Below are positions 13,575-27,800 of a stretch of 64,000 nucleotides of DNA, in pieces; within the stretch, counting starts at the first letter, position 1, and the number at the start of each line of letters is the position of its first letter. The notes under the pieces were generated by a model that ran no database searches, was not told where the DNA came from, and was given only the letters and a program-made list of their open reading frames with translations. The stretch is from Phorcus lineatus (Eukaryota > Mollusca > Gastropoda > Trochida > Trochidae). The position numbers were made by a program, and so were the translations under genes. The stretch lies in contig OV121092.1 of the NCBI GenBank assembly GCA_921293015.1, forward strand, positions 9,058,001 to 9,122,000, written 5' to 3'.

Positions 13575-16500
13575 AGCTAAATTAGATTAGATGATATTAA
13601 GCATTAGGTCACACCCACAATACTCATGTACTCACTGGTGTAGGGTTGGTTGTACAGCTCTGGGCAAGTGTTCACAAAGTTTTCTTAACATTATTAAGAT
13701 CATCTCTTTGTTAAGTTGGATTTAAATTTCTCTGCCCACAGATTCTACTCAAGTCATATATCTTCTAATTTTGACCTTTATGATATTGAAACACCCTTAA
13801 TGATAATTTCACTACGGACACAACGTCGACCCTCTAATTTGCAGGGGAAGTAACTCTTGCTGAAGACGAGGCTGAGTTCTCCGTTTGAAGCAATTTCACA
13901 CAACTAAATAAAAATGAAACCAATCAAGATTCTTGAGTTGAGTGGGGAGAGAACGCTGGTCTAATTGTTTGAGGTGCGATCACAAAGCTAGAGACACTGG
14001 CGTAACAAAAGAGGATGTTTGGTCTCGTAGGAAAAACTCAAAATTTCAAATGATCAGTACCAAATGACATGCTTCATTCCAAAGCATTTGTTATTTTTTG
14101 ACTTGTTGAAATTAATTTGAAATAATCTTGATAAAATTAAGACAAGTTTTAATTATCAACTTTTCGAAAACATTTTTCCATCAAATGTGAAAATTTTTCT
14201 AACTCATCCACTTTAAGCGAGGGCCATGAGAAGGCTTGAGAAGTTAATAATTTCCTTAAGTCAGTGCATAGGAGGTTTAATCATTAAAAATGTGATAAAA
14301 TTTCATGAGCAATAATTATGAATTGATTATCTATTATTGGGGAACTCCTATGTTAAGTAATGCCATATTGAATTAACACCTTTGGAAAAAAATGTTATGG
14401 GGATAATAATTAAAAATACTTAAATGAAAGGGGTGTGTTTTTGATATGTGATTTAGCTAATAGATAAATATTATTTACTTTCATATTTTCTTATCTTTTC
14501 TTGTATTATTGAAAAGAGAGTATCTATGTTGATACTTTTATACATTCAAATGTAAATAAATTGTGTCAAAATTTCTTACAACACAAATTCTGTGTTATTA
14601 AATTGAAATTATTAGAGAAGAAATGATTACAGAGGAAGTAACTGATTGTCAACAGAATAAATTGAAAAATAAAGTATGAGGTTTCTTTACGAACTAACCT
14701 TTTAATGACGACAGTTTCCAAAGGTCCATATCATAATTTATCATCTTACACAAAATATACACACTCAGAGCTCAAATCTCCAATGAAAAATAAGTATTGT
14801 ATAAATATTGCAATAATTGATTAATGAGGAAAGTGATAACAGACTGCTTTGCATAAAATAATATCAATCATTGTGATTTCTTGCTTAAGAATAATGCAGA
14901 AGAAACTGGTGTATATATACAATGGTGATTCTCTCTGAACAAATAATGCAAGGTATGTAATTGTAAATAAAAAATCATGGTGGTTTTTGGCCGGAAGAAT
15001 TGTATATTGGTGTATATAAACCATGGTGATTTCTAACAAGAGAATAACATCGGGTGTAATTGTGTATATAAACAAAGGAGACCTTTCCCTGGATGAATAA
15101 TGAGGGTGGATTGTTGTATATGAACTAAGGCAATTTTTCGGCATTAAAATGTCACTTCATTCAACTCATCAACTTCATTATCAGAATGCCAATCAAACAG
15201 TTAGACTTCATTATTATTTAGATAGTACATGCAATCTTTCATAACCGTAAGTTATCATTTATCAAATTTGTGTTCCGTATCTCATACTTGCCAGATACAA
15301 AGTTTGGATCAATTCCCAAATACCTCCTTAGAATTCAGTTTAGAGAGATGTTTTTGTTTATTTTCTTTTATCAAATCAAACTGACCAAATGCTTATCCAA
15401 ACTTGTACATGTCTTGTACAGTAATGTTAAATCTTTCAAAAAGTATTAAACTTTCATTTTAAAACCATTGTCATTTATCATTCCACATTTTTAACTTTCG
15501 ATCTCAAGTTTTTAATTTAAGGAATTTACACCAGTTTTTAATTATGGTTTCATTGGATAAATTTTATTTCTGATTTTATTGTAAGATGTTGACATTACAT
15601 GACAAACTAGTACAACCTTTCCCTTGATTCAGTGCTGTGTCCCTCCACTGTAGCACTAGACTGTCCTCCAGGGAATTAGTTAATGAACTAGTGATTTAAA
15701 ACTAATATGAAATCAAAATCTTTAAAAGGGCGCAATCTGAGTGCATGTACTTTGATAATTTAGAACTGATCATATGACTTAAAGGTAATAAAACTGACTT
15801 AAAGTCTGATAAAGATTTTTGAAAGTTAAATGCAAATAAAAAGTCACTGTTATTGAATTTTGGAGCAAACTGATCGAAAAAGAAATGAGAAAATGAATAT
15901 AAATCAATACACATGAAACATTTCCAGTGAATATCTGGACCAACACATTTATATTTTGTTTTCTTATCTGAATATACATTTGTAAGTAGTATTCTCCAAG
16001 AATGGAATATCAATTGTAGTTGTATATCAGTGATAACTTTCAATGATGTTTTACACTGTGTCAATTTTCACATTACACAATTTTGGTTTGAAAACTGTGT
16101 GACATTTTAAGCTGATTCAAGGGTCATTGTCCCTTAAAAATTTGATTTGATTTCAAATAAATGAAAATGACTTGAAACAATAATTAACTTTTTAATTAAT
16201 CTAACATTATTAATTTGTGTTATGGATTTCTTTGCCAGCCTGTTAGAAAACAGTTTCTTAACAAATCGTGTGTATCCAAACATTCAGTACTTTGTCTCTT
16301 GGCACTTATACATCCTGAAATAATTTCTTTAATTATTTCAGAAAAACACACTGAAAAATATACTTAGAATAGAATGTAATTAAAGCATTATCTTTGAACG
16401 CTTAGTGTTTACAGGATATACTATATATAAGCCATTTAAGTATGACAAAGTCACAGCAATCAAGATGTTAGCATTTTAAAATAAAATAAAGAGAAAATTC

Positions 16501-18770
16501 AGTTTTCGAGAGTTGATTTTGTAAAACCAAAGCTTGAGGAGGAGACAGGCAAAAACTAGGCAAAACCATTCCAGCACCCTTTTGTGTGAAATTTTACAAA
16601 TTGTTGTAGATGATGTTTACCTATTTATGATCAGTTTAGTAACTAGTGTTAACTCACTAGAGACTCCATTCAATATTCTGTGAATATATTGATCATGAAC
16701 CTATTCTTCAATGAAGAAAAATTCCCCTTGATTTGCAAATATTTGTTCAACTACTGGTTTAAGTAAATACTTTGGTGAATCTTGAATTAAAAGGTGTATG
16801 TTATTGGAAATCAATAAAACTGAAGGTGATAAGATTATTTGAAATAAATGTGCATGAATTAAAACTTTTAATTACAACTCAAAAGAATCAGTTTTTATGG
16901 GCCACCAAAAGCTTGACATACTAGAACTGCATTGTTGACATCACAAGTAGGGTAGTTATGAATATTTGAAGTAAAACTGACTATATTAAGAATTTGTATT
17001 GTGATAAGAGGAATTGTATGCAAAATCTTGATAATAAATGCACATTGATTTTTACTTTTACAGATCTGTGTTTATCAGATCAAATGTTGTTGTTTAAAAT
17101 AATGTTTAATATTTGTATTTGAATGTTGTATCTATTTGTACAGAAATCATTTTTTGTCAACATTTTGGTAGAATTTTAAAAGAAATTATTAGAGTGAAGT
17201 CAAAATGTTTTGGTTTTTTTCCTGAAAGTCATCTGGATTACGACAGTCTATTTGTTATTATTTTCAAACTAAATTTATGTAGCAAAATTATTTCTTTAGA
17301 AAAGATTAAAAGTATAAGAGTTTACCTTGTTAATGTAATTTTGATTTATTTTCTCAGAAATATCCAAATCATATGAAAAAGGTTTTATTTTGTGTCAAAA
17401 TATGAGGTAAAATAACCTGAAAAAATGGCAATAATTGAGGTTGTTACAAATAATTGTTGATACCATGGATGCAATAGTTAAACAACATGAAACATTTTGG
17501 AAAATCATTGAACTCTGTTCATCAGCATAACAAACCCCGTAGAAAAATCTAAACTTTTTTCTTGTACATATAAAAACATTTAGATAATTAAGTGTACATT
17601 TATCATCTAAAAAAGCAAAACTTTCCAAGTGAATTCTACCATTCATGGCTGGTTGTGTTAAACTGTCCCCTTAGTGCCTTCATTCAGTACCGTTAGTATA
17701 TATCTTATGATGTCGTTTGCTGAGTGCACCTTAAGGATATTTCTTCCTACATCAGTTTTTTCTTGTGATAGGTGTTTCAATGTTAAAATGTTCTTCACTT
17801 CACACATACATGTTGTCCATTTCTCAAGCGTACTTTGTCAGTATTATCAGTAAGTTTATTAATGAAAATGATATGAAATAATTAATGATGCAAGATATAT
17901 TTGGTTGTCGATCGGAATATTTTGATTTTCTTGAAATAATTTTTCGGAGAGAAGTTTGTGAAGATTTTGTGAGTCATTGTATGAGGAAAATGTTTTTCAT
18001 CTAGAAAATGAATCACTTAAATCTGCTTTCATTTAAATGGTTCTTGAATCTAGAAATATGTTGCTGTTTGAAATACAGAATCTGTATTAAACATGATTAT
18101 CTTGATTTAGCTGTCTAAGTCAATCTATTACTAGTATTTACAGTTGTTCTTATACTCCGTGTTGTCATGACGATATTGTACACAGTGGTCTGTTATGGAT
18201 TTTGTATTCAATGAATTTGAAAAGTAATAAGGACTAAATTTTAATTTCTTTGTAACAAATGCTTTGGCGTTATTTGCCTGTACATAAATAACAGTTTGTA
18301 AATTTTGAAGCATTTATTTATGTTGCCCGTGATTGTAAGTAGAAAGCTAAGCTTAAGGATACATAGCACCGCCCTCAACTGTAGACCTTAGATAATGACG
18401 ACCTTTAGAAGTATGCTTGATGTGAATATATGTGTGTCCCAACAAGTTTTATAATTGTGAATTGTAGATATTGATATTAATAAGCTGATGTACAATTAGG
18501 ACTTTTAAATCCTCAACTAATGTTAACTGTATGGGGAGAAAAACCTACAGGTAAATTCCTCCTTATATTTTTTATCAAAAAGGTAGATTAGAAATTTTGT
18601 ATGACTATCATCAATTGTTATATGTTGTGACAAAATGAAGATTACATTTTCTATCTACTCCTTCAATGTTTGCTCTTGAAAAATTAGAAAACAAAGCACT
18701 TCAATGAAATTTAAAATACTTATTTTATTAGTATTTCTTTTGCGAATACAGTGATCATGACTAAGGTTTG

Positions 18771-18826
18771 GACTGTCAAAGGGAGATAATGTATGGTTTT
18801 ACGTGATTACCTCCCTTTGAAAGTCA
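18771..18826. repeat. Short hairpin repeat with CAAAGGGAG arms
   Basis: GACTGTCAAAGGGAGATAAT (18771-18790) pairs with ATTACCTCCCTTTGAAAGTC (18807-18826) around a loop of about 16 nt. The arm resembles the AAGGGAGATAA motif I associate with dispersed repeats in mollusc genomes. It probably is a small MITE. Confidence 0.5.
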
Positions 18827-19253
18827 AGTATATCAAGATATTTGTAAATGATGAAAACATGTATGATATTTGTAAATAGTGACAACATTTGGACCAATCA
18901 TCTTGCAATAAGCTTTGATAAGCCAATCAAAATCAACTGTTTAGGGAAGATATTGCAGTAAGTTGGATATACATAAGCATTAATTCCAGCACTCAAGTCA
19001 TACGATAGAGTAAGTATGTTTACACAATAGTTATTGTTACCAAGCAACAAACATGCAATTCTCCTGTCGGTGTTTTCAGTATTCAGTCCAACCCAGAATC
19101 AAGTGTGAGGGTACAGGTGCAGTATTACAGTACTGGAGGTTTCTCTCGTGTGCAATATGTCCTCACAATTTCTCTTTTTCTCTCTTTTTTTCTCTCTGTC
19201 TCTCTTTCTCACTAACAGGGCTTGAAGGTTAAATATTTGTCAGCTGTATATAG

Positions 19254-19259
19254 AATAAA
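19254..19259 (+). terminator. Poly(A) signal, likely distal end of the kinase transcript
   Basis: AATAAA followed within 15-40 bp by a TG/T-rich downstream element. No other gene on this strand ends nearby. Confidence 0.5.
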
Positions 19260-19396
19260 GCACTGAAAATATGTCTGTCTTTTGGTTGTTTTTCTGTTCT
19301 TTTAATAGAAGAATGAGTTATGTTCCATTAGAGTGTAAAAAACAGAGCCTTACAGTCTAGGTCCTCATGTGGCAAGTCTAGACTTAAATCAGTGTT

Positions 19397-19682
19397 TGGG
19401 GGCACAGTGGTTAGCGCGTTCGGCTTCAAATGAAGAGGTCTATGGTTCAAATCCCGCCAGGGGCTCGGCTGCTTTGCAGTAGAGAACTGTTCGGTTGCAA
19501 TGCTAAACTGAATTGCAGTGCAGTACCATCGGTGGTTTGCTAGTTCCAGCCGATGCTCGCAGGTTTCACTTCAATGCAACGCCACAATGGTGTTGCGGGC
19601 TTTCTCCCTGCAATAAATACTAGCGGCCGTGATTTAAGTGAAATGCTCTTGAAAGCGGTGTTAAACCCAATATCACCTCACC
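19397..19682 (+). mobile_element. tRNA-derived SINE, complete, with 13-bp target duplication
   Basis: The 5' end has a tRNA-like head with box A (TGGTTAGCGCGTTCGGC) and box B (GGTTCAAATCCC). A body of about 200 bp follows, ending in GCGGTGTTAAACCC, a tail type shared by many molluscan SINEs. It is flanked by identical 13-bp duplications TTAAATCAGTGTT (19384-19396 and 19683-19695), the mark of LINE-mediated insertion. A second copy in the opposite orientation is at 41086-42902. The intact internal promoter boxes and exact duplication suggest a fairly young copy. Confidence 0.92.
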
Positions 19683-19695
19683 TTAAATCAGTGTT

Positions 19696-21737
19696 GAAAT
19701 AACTGCCTGCCAGCCAGCCGATTTCTGGTTAAATTCATATTATTAAACCACAAGTGTGCTTACAAGTGAGAAATAATTGCTATTTTGAACACTATTTACA
19801 ATACAATTGAAACTGAAAGAGCACGACTGTAATGTTCAGAAATTTGCAGTATTTTGTTAATAATTATATATGAATATTATTTGGGACTTGCATTAAATGT
19901 TCAAGCGACCAAAGCTCACTTGTAGTTCAAAGTCAATATTGGGATATGTAAGAAAAGTGGTTGAAAGCATATATCAGCATCTATTATTCATCAGGACCTC
20001 CTTTCACAATGCAACCTGTCCTAAGGTAAACCTTAACTCCTATTCTTTAACATAACATAAAGGTTAACTTAGTGACTTATGATCATCATAAGGCTTTGTG
20101 AAAGGGGGCCCAGGATATCCAAAGTGACAGCAAGCAACTATTGTGTCAAATTTGTATCAATTATAATATGGAGAATGAAGAAGTTCTTTCAAACAAACCA
20201 TCAAGAAAAGTCCCTTCTCTTTGATGAAAGATTTATGTCAACTTTGCCTTCTTGCACCACTCCCATACTGCTAAAGTAAAGAAATTGGGAAACAAAAAGA
20301 AAACTCTGAACAACTGATTTAGCCAATGTTTGATAATATAGAATTTATCACTGCCAAAAGATCAAAGAAGAACAATCCTATATGGGTATTTTTTGGAAAA
20401 TGAAATTCAAGTGGACTTTCCAGTTTATTGATATATATTATTAGAAAATTATTAAAACAAAACACAATACCAATATCGATAGAAAACCCATCCATCAACA
20501 ACCAACAATGATACGGTACGATTTTAGAAGTTATTTTACGAATGCTTCGATTCTGACGTCAACTCGGTCACGACAGAAGATAACTGTCACTGGAAGAATG
20601 ATAAAAATAACCATAAGGAGATTTACAGTAACAGCTAAAGACACATGGAAATTATTAAATTTTTCCCGAACCTGGAATTTCAGCCATTTAGAGTGAATTC
20701 GACCTTAAACAATAAACAGAAACTTTAGAGTTCTGAGAAATAGTTGGTCCCTTTTCTTCCTTAAAAAGAAGAGAACATCAGATGTCCCAAAGTTTTATAC
20801 AATGAAATGAAAACATTGAATTTGAGCGTAGGAGGAACTACTAACAGTAAACTATTTTCTTAAAAGTGTAAAATTGTCGTCTGTCTTTTGGGAATTTCTG
20901 GTTTTTTTATTATGATCGAAAACCGGACAGTGACGCGCGTCAAATAGTCAAACGTAATTTTGGAGACTTATCTAAAACAGCCTGGAGGGCAGTTAAGATT
21001 TGCAGTGTTTGTTAGGTAATATAACTAGTATCGATGTATATTGGACGTGATATCTACACCTCTGTGCATTTATAAAGATGTTTTTATACTTTCATGGAAA
21101 ACCAGTATTTACTTTCATGGAAAACCAGTATTTGCCATATAATGTCTTTTGGACATGAAAAGTTAAGATGTTTTAGTAATGTTAAGCGATGTTTTAAGCG
21201 ATTCCACAACCTTGGCCTAGTGTATTAACTATTAAAAATGGTTCATATGTTAATGATTTATACAAATATCGGTGTGATATAGACAGTTCAAGAGAATCGT
21301 ATGAATTTTGTGTAAACTAACTTTGGTAAAAACAATCAATAGGCCTAGAATTTTTCGACTGAAATTTATTTAGTTAAAAGTAAAAGTATTGATTTCTAAA
21401 TGTTCTCGTTATCCATTGGATTTGATTGTCAGCCTGGCGTTGCCCTCGATTTTCAAGCATTGGCAGATAACGTTTCGAGATTGCTAAATTTGCCGCTAAA
21501 TTCTCACGTTTGTGGCTCAGCAACACCACGTGATACATTACTCTGTAGTGAACAAAATAAACTTAATTTAAATATCATTTTATAGAAAACAAATCTTCAA
21601 CCATACACCCCTAACAAAACGCTCCTATATTTCCGCATGGTGATTTTTCTTTAGGCTGCAATAGCTGGTAGACAATTATGAATACCTGGGCTCATACAAA
21701 ATTAGATAATATCTACTTGAGGACATTGCGTCTTAAA
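19696..21737. other. Intergenic DNA between kinase and F-BAR genes
   Basis: No coding or RNA gene recognised. A 30-bp block at 20911-20940, beginning TATGATCGAAAACCGG, recurs exactly at 51481-51510 and in part, inverted, at about 37739-37759, so it belongs to a dispersed repeat. Confidence 0.45.
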
Positions 21738-21825
21738 ACCGGAAGTGAGCTTATGACGCTACGTTGCTAGACAACAGTTTTGTGAGCGTGAATTCTGGAA
21801 GACTTTTGCAGCGCCAACTTACAAA
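21738..21825 (+). promoter_or_regulatory. Proximal promoter of the F-BAR gene: ETS-like site and RFX X-box-like palindrome
   Basis: Within 90 bp of the start codon are ACCGGAAGT (21738-21746), an ETS-type core; TGACG (about 21753), a CRE half-site; and GTTGCTAGACAAC (21763-21775), an imperfect palindrome fitting the RFX X-box pattern (GTTGCC-n-GGCAAC type). No TATA box is seen. The arrangement resembles TATA-less promoters of broadly expressed or ciliary genes; function is inferred from motifs only. Confidence 0.5.
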
Positions 21826-24800
21826 ATGACTGAGACGACGCGAGAAAAGTTGTTGGTGTTTAAGGGTGAAACTGATTTAACGTAAGCCAAGATTTTGATA
21901 AAGCAATAGAAGTTATGCATGATAGGATAAGAATATAATAGAAATTGAAAATAAGAAAGAAAATGTCTGTGGAAAAGGAGGATAGGACTATTTCCCATCA
22001 CCAGACCAGTGCCAGTCGTAGTTTGACTGGACATTATTTCAATAGACCATTGGTACAAAGAATTATAATTATTTCCATTTGATTCGCTCGAGTAATTTGG
22101 AAAATTAAAGTACGTTTTTACAGATTCTTCATTTCATACCATATCTGTAGCCCTTTTGATCCCATAAGATTGTCTTGGATAATTGTTACTGTAGACTATC
22201 TTTTTTACCCCTTCAATCACTGTGGACGATCTTTTAGGGTTAGTTTGCCCTTACTTTTTCTATAATTCCTTGTCTCATATCTGCCTCAAAATCCATAACT
22301 TAAGAAGAGCCCGGAAAATGTTGTGAGGGGGTTATGGTAGGAAACATTGTTTATGTTAGGAATGTATACATCAGATTCATCTATTTTTTTATTGATGAAT
22401 CTGATGAAAATGCTTTAATGTTAATCAGATAATTGAATACAAATAATCTTCTTCAAGATAATTTCAATTCATTAAGCAAGTACAGTTTTTTATATCAACA
22501 AACCAAAATTATTACATGAAAATTGTTTATCCTACATTAATGTTCCATGAAGGTCCTCAGAAATAATGTCACTGCCTGAATATAACTAGCACTGGTCTAT
22601 CATGGCTTATCAGTCTTTATCATTTCTAATTTAAAAAATAATTAAATCTTGAATTGGTAGATAATCTATCAAGAGATATATCTCATATTTGTTAGGCTGT
22701 AACAATGGTGGTGTTTAAGTAATGGAGGTGATTACATGATATTCAGGGAAATCCCTGCCTTCATTTAAAGGAATAAGGACACTTTTGCCGTATATTTCTT
22801 GATTGCATGATATCAATCATGGTAAAATAAACAACATGAATTCATGTCTTTTCTCATTGATATCTATTATCCAGTTAAGAATTTTCATGACTAGATGTTT
22901 GATCCATATCATCATGATAATTCTAGTCATTCAGCCATTTATTTTTTTACAAAAGACAAAATTTTCTTAATTCAGTTTTCTAGAATTAAAAACATGGAGA
23001 TCCTTCGTGCATTGCATTGTGGGAGCAAACCAAGCCTACTGTAACCAGTTGAGTGAGGCCTCTGATGTTCTCAAAATGTTTGCTGAGTATTGTAAGTATT
23101 CAAGCATTTTGGAGTAAATTCAATGAGGAAAAACTAACTATATATATATTTATGTTCAAGTAACATTCATTATTTATTGTCAATGTCTAAACAGCTTTAA
23201 CTTGCTGAGAGCTGATCCACTAAATGAATCTTTTGGGCCTCGAAATCAGAAGCTCATTTTTTTAGAATTAGATTTATCAAAATATGCAACATTGTGACAA
23301 TTTTCCAATTCCCAGGTGACGGCTATTACAATGGAACTGGACAGAGTTCCAAAAATGCAGCCAAAAAAATCAGTACTATCTTGGACAAGACATCACAGTT
23401 CCACAAGAAGATTTTTGGAGACCTGGAGAAACAAACAGATCCTAACGAGGTCTTTACACACCTGCTAGGGTGAGATTCAGTTATCAATAGACTTTAATGA
23501 ATATGTAGATCTAAATGAAGTCTTTACACACCTGTTAACTTAAGCAGAAACTGACAGCTGTTAGATGTAAACTATATCATAAGGGTGGATGGAGGGAGGA
23601 GAGGAGTAGCTGGGTTTCCTTGGGTTAAAAAAAAAATGGGTGAAAACCCCTTATCAGAGGTTGAATCTCACCTTTCCAAATTCATGGATCCGCCACTGAC
23701 AATGAGATGATAACCTATACTCACTTACAGAAAGAAAGACCAAAAGAGAATATTTGTCATTTTAAGGGTTTAAAAATCTTCCGGAATAAAAAAGTCACAG
23801 GCTAAAAGTCACCAAGCCACTGTAGTTATTTGATTATAAATTGTGTACAAAAAGAGGCCAGTCATTGACATTTTTAGGGTTGTTTGTAAAAATTGGTAAT
23901 ACGGTGATATGGGACTCATAGATTTATCAACCCCTGCATTTGTTGGACATGCTTGACAGTTTGATGACAGAATTATACAATTGGTTTAAAATCTTTGTGG
24001 TTTCAAAACTTTGTAATGAATATGTGTCAATGTTCCTTTTTCATTTGTCAGGTGCAAAGATCAAGAATTTGAATATATAAAGAAAAAAGCAATGGAGCAA
24101 TTTGAAAGGCACCAAACACTGGAAAAAAATTCAGAAATGTCTTGGAAGGTAAGACTAACATATGTTTAAGGATGAATTTAATTCTTTTATTTATGATTTT
24201 TAAGAATTGTTCAAGAATGATTCAAAAGATGTTCTGATCCTTTTGGCATTCTTATGGATCAAGAGGCTTTAACTCTTTACTGCTCAATATAGAGATGATG
24301 TTGGATCAAATTTCTGTCATTTCCTCTGTTTATACATAGATTTTTGGGAACAGCTCTTCACAAAACCTGAAAATCAGCAATAAGGGCAAATAGATGCATT
24401 CACCATTATTTACCTGGTTTTCAGTTAAAAGACTAACAGAATATAAGTCAGGTTTGGTCAATGTGCAATAGTCATGGTCAAATAAAGCACTTACTGTACC
24501 GACAGCTTACCAGCTTGATCACCAGGCCTTGGCAATTTCATTTTTACCCTGTTCTGTTTCAGAGCTATCTGAAGGTAGTGAAGAGACTGACAGATCTGGA
24601 ACTGGTTCTGTCGGAGAGCCTGAGCCCAGAGGAACTGAAGGCCAGAGACACAGTGATAGCGCTAGAGAAGGAACTAAACACCGCTCTCGACCACTATCAG
24701 GCCTGCTACAAAGAAGAAGTGAATCACAGGGACCTTCTCGCACAGGTGAACACAATAGTATTGTATCCATTGAGGAAGCACAGCAGTCATTGCATTTTGC

Positions 24801-27800
24801 ATATTCCTATACTTAAGATTAGAGCCCAGGCCCAGGGGTCAAACTTAATTAAGAACCTACCTTATCTTCTTCTCATGAACAAAAAAGGGCTAGAATGATG
24901 TAATATTGTAGATAGGGCAGCCCTGATATGGCCACAGGGGTCACACACTTACAATCTATTTACATCCTCTGAACTGAAAGTCAAAGAAAGCTGAACTTTT
25001 CTGTGACAGACACCTTTATAGTCTGGAAAACACCTACTAATCTGCACATTTTGAACACAATGTCGTTAGCGAACTTTGTCTTCAAAGCATCATTAGTAAA
25101 GTGACATTGCTCTCAAAATGTGCAGATTTGTAAGTGTGTCGTCACAATGTCAGCAATTTTCTTACAATATTTTACGATTAATTCAAGCAAGAAATAGATA
25201 AATTATTTAACATAGTTCCGTTCAAAAAGATTTTTATGAAGCTAGGTATCGGAATCTTATTCACTCTTGCTTTTCAAACACGAAACCAATCAATCATTTC
25301 ATAAAAATGTAATAAATGGGACGTTGTTTAGTAAAATATCCAGGATACCAAGCTATGGAAGTCAATATATTTGTTGAACACTCTAACCAGGAGACCGAGC
25401 TGTTGAAGAAGAGGTTTCTACAGGATGAGGAGGATAAACTCTGTATTCTGTTTGCATCCATCAACCATACACTCATCAAGCTGAAGAAACTCACCCCGCA
25501 GGGTCTAGCGTGAGTCTGTTGTTTGTAATCCCATTGAATCTTGAATTAGTTTGTGACAACTTTGTGATGTAGTTATGATTGCGCTTTTGCTTTGTGATGC
25601 ATTTACAGCCAGCACAGAGTTTTGTTTGTATGTTATAAGATGTTGTTATGGTGAACACTATTAACTTCCACAAATCTTTGGTTATCCGTTTAGAGTATGT
25701 GTAGTTGTCTTCAGTAATGTGTAAATACATTTAAACATAATGCCTGTGTAAACAAATCTAACTGATCTGACAACCTATTTTCATAACTTTTTAGGTTTTT
25801 TTTTATCTTGCACTATCAGTAGGAAAATTTAACTTTCATGCTAGCTTAAGTTGTCAAGCCTGTCCACTTTGTACATTTTAGTTACATTTTAGAGCATGAC
25901 AAACAGTTATGTCATTCAGGTTGCAATAGTAAGCTTTGGTGAAGTGGAGGTTCCCTCGATCTAGCTCATAACACAGTATTTGATGCAGTACATCATTTTC
26001 ACATTAAACCTGCAAAAATTCAAGAGAGCATTCTGATATTTGTCTAGGTTGTCATCAACTTATCTATTTTGGATCACTGGATTAGAAAATTAATCAAGTA
26101 GATAAAAGTATAACTGTAGTACCTCAATCTGGCCCAGCGATGAGGAAAAAATTCAGACTCGACCAGTCTTTGGTTTAAGATTAATGTTCCTTAACCTATA
26201 CCGACTTTATTATCAAGTTCATCCTTTGAGCCAGATTAAGGATTGATGAAAGTCAATGGTGGAAGAAAATTTCTTCTAGAATTTACTTTTAAATTCAGTT
26301 TCAATCTCAATAAAATCTGTGAAACAGTGTGCTCTGTAGGAGTCATGGAACTTCAGCCAAACAATGATGCAGCTAGGATATCAGAAGCATGATTTGATAT
26401 ATATTGGGGCCACTGATTTTTAATAATTGTGGAAGGTGAAAGGTCACATTCAAGGTCATCTGACACAAACATACAATGTACAGTGATATGTTTGTCTTTA
26501 TTCTGATCAGATTTCTTTATTTTCACGATTACTAAATGCTTAGCGTTAAAAGGGGAGAATCCCTTTTTCAAGGACTGAAGCTTGTTGTGACTCTGAACTC
26601 AAGATTTGTTTACTTTGTAGTGTTGAGAAGAGTGTCAGTTTTGCATCAGAACGGCCGAAAATACGAGACATGGCTCTCACCAGTTGGAAAGGGTACCTGA
26701 GAGAACACAGCTTCCCACAGAAAAAGGTGACTTGCAGTTGTTTGACCCGAATGTCATGTTTCTGGCCTGCAGTTGCAAATTAATTCATTAACCTATAGTC
26801 ATGTATTGCTGGTCTCTATGATATGTCACCGACAATATAATTTATCATTCAGTATGAGAAATTATTTTCTAGTGAAGTAATTTGGTTTCGGTCAATACAC
26901 AAAGGACCTGATTTCAAGGAAATCGGTGTTTGTCAATATTCGTTTTCAAATCTTGGATTAAGGCAAAATTTAAATCATTATCAATATCGTTTTAATGTTT
27001 CACAGGGTAATGAAGACACAAACTCCCTCTCTGTCTTTATAGGGTAACCAAGAATCCTTCAACATGGACGATCTTGACGACGACACAGATTCATACGATG
27101 AGGGTCCCAAAATACTCAGCTTTCACAGGAAATGCCGCATCGGAAGTCTGAAGATGCCCAACACAGATTCTCCCAATGATGATATTGTCAATGGTATTAT
27201 TGATGACATCCTGGCATCCCTTGATGCCAAACTGGCATCTGAACAGAATCTGTCTGGACATCCTGAAAGTGCTGGTGATTCATGTCAGATGACACAAGTA
27301 TTTGAATCACAAATGAAGTGCACAACCTACGAAACAGGAGAGAGTGTGTCAGCACCGGAACTGAAGTCCCGCAGGGGTAAGTGAACATCACCATTTAAAG
27401 ATGTTTAACTTGGAGAGTCAATGTGAGTGTCCCTGTCCTGATAGATAATCCTTATTATTTCAGTTCAGTGGTGGAGTATAATACTATCAATGTCGTTCTC
27501 TTAGGGTCTCTGTTCAAAACTTGCTGCTGCTTAACTCAAAATTGCCTTCTTTTACAAATATTTTGCATTATTTTAGTAACAGAGTCAAAATTATATTTCA
27601 TATAAATTAAGTTTTCCTCATTAAACTAGGATCAAGACACAGATGTTTAATTTTTCATCAAATTCATTAGTCAAAAACAGTAAAGCATGAAGAATTTTAT
27701 CATCACATCTATGATTAAAATCATTTACAGCTGCAGACCAAAAGTTTGTTCACACACCTGCGAATCATAGTGCAAATATCATATAATTTGGCATGTCTTT

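Larger units (their letters stand above)
13575..19275 (+). other. 3' UTR or downstream region of the kinase gene
   Basis: No exon is recognisable between the kinase stop and the next element. An early AATAAA at 13907-13912 could end a short transcript. The stronger site is AATAAA at 19254-19259, followed by a TG/T-rich tract (ATGTCTGTCTTTTGGTTG), and a pyrimidine-rich TCTC tract just before it. If the distal site is used, the 3' UTR would be about 5.7 kb. Which site is used cannot be told from sequence alone. Confidence 0.45.

Noticed and set aside
24529-24816. 95-codon frame overlapping F-BAR exon 5 in another frame
   Set aside because: The frame encoding SYLKVVKRLTDLELVL fits splice sites and the F-BAR pattern; the other is its shadow.
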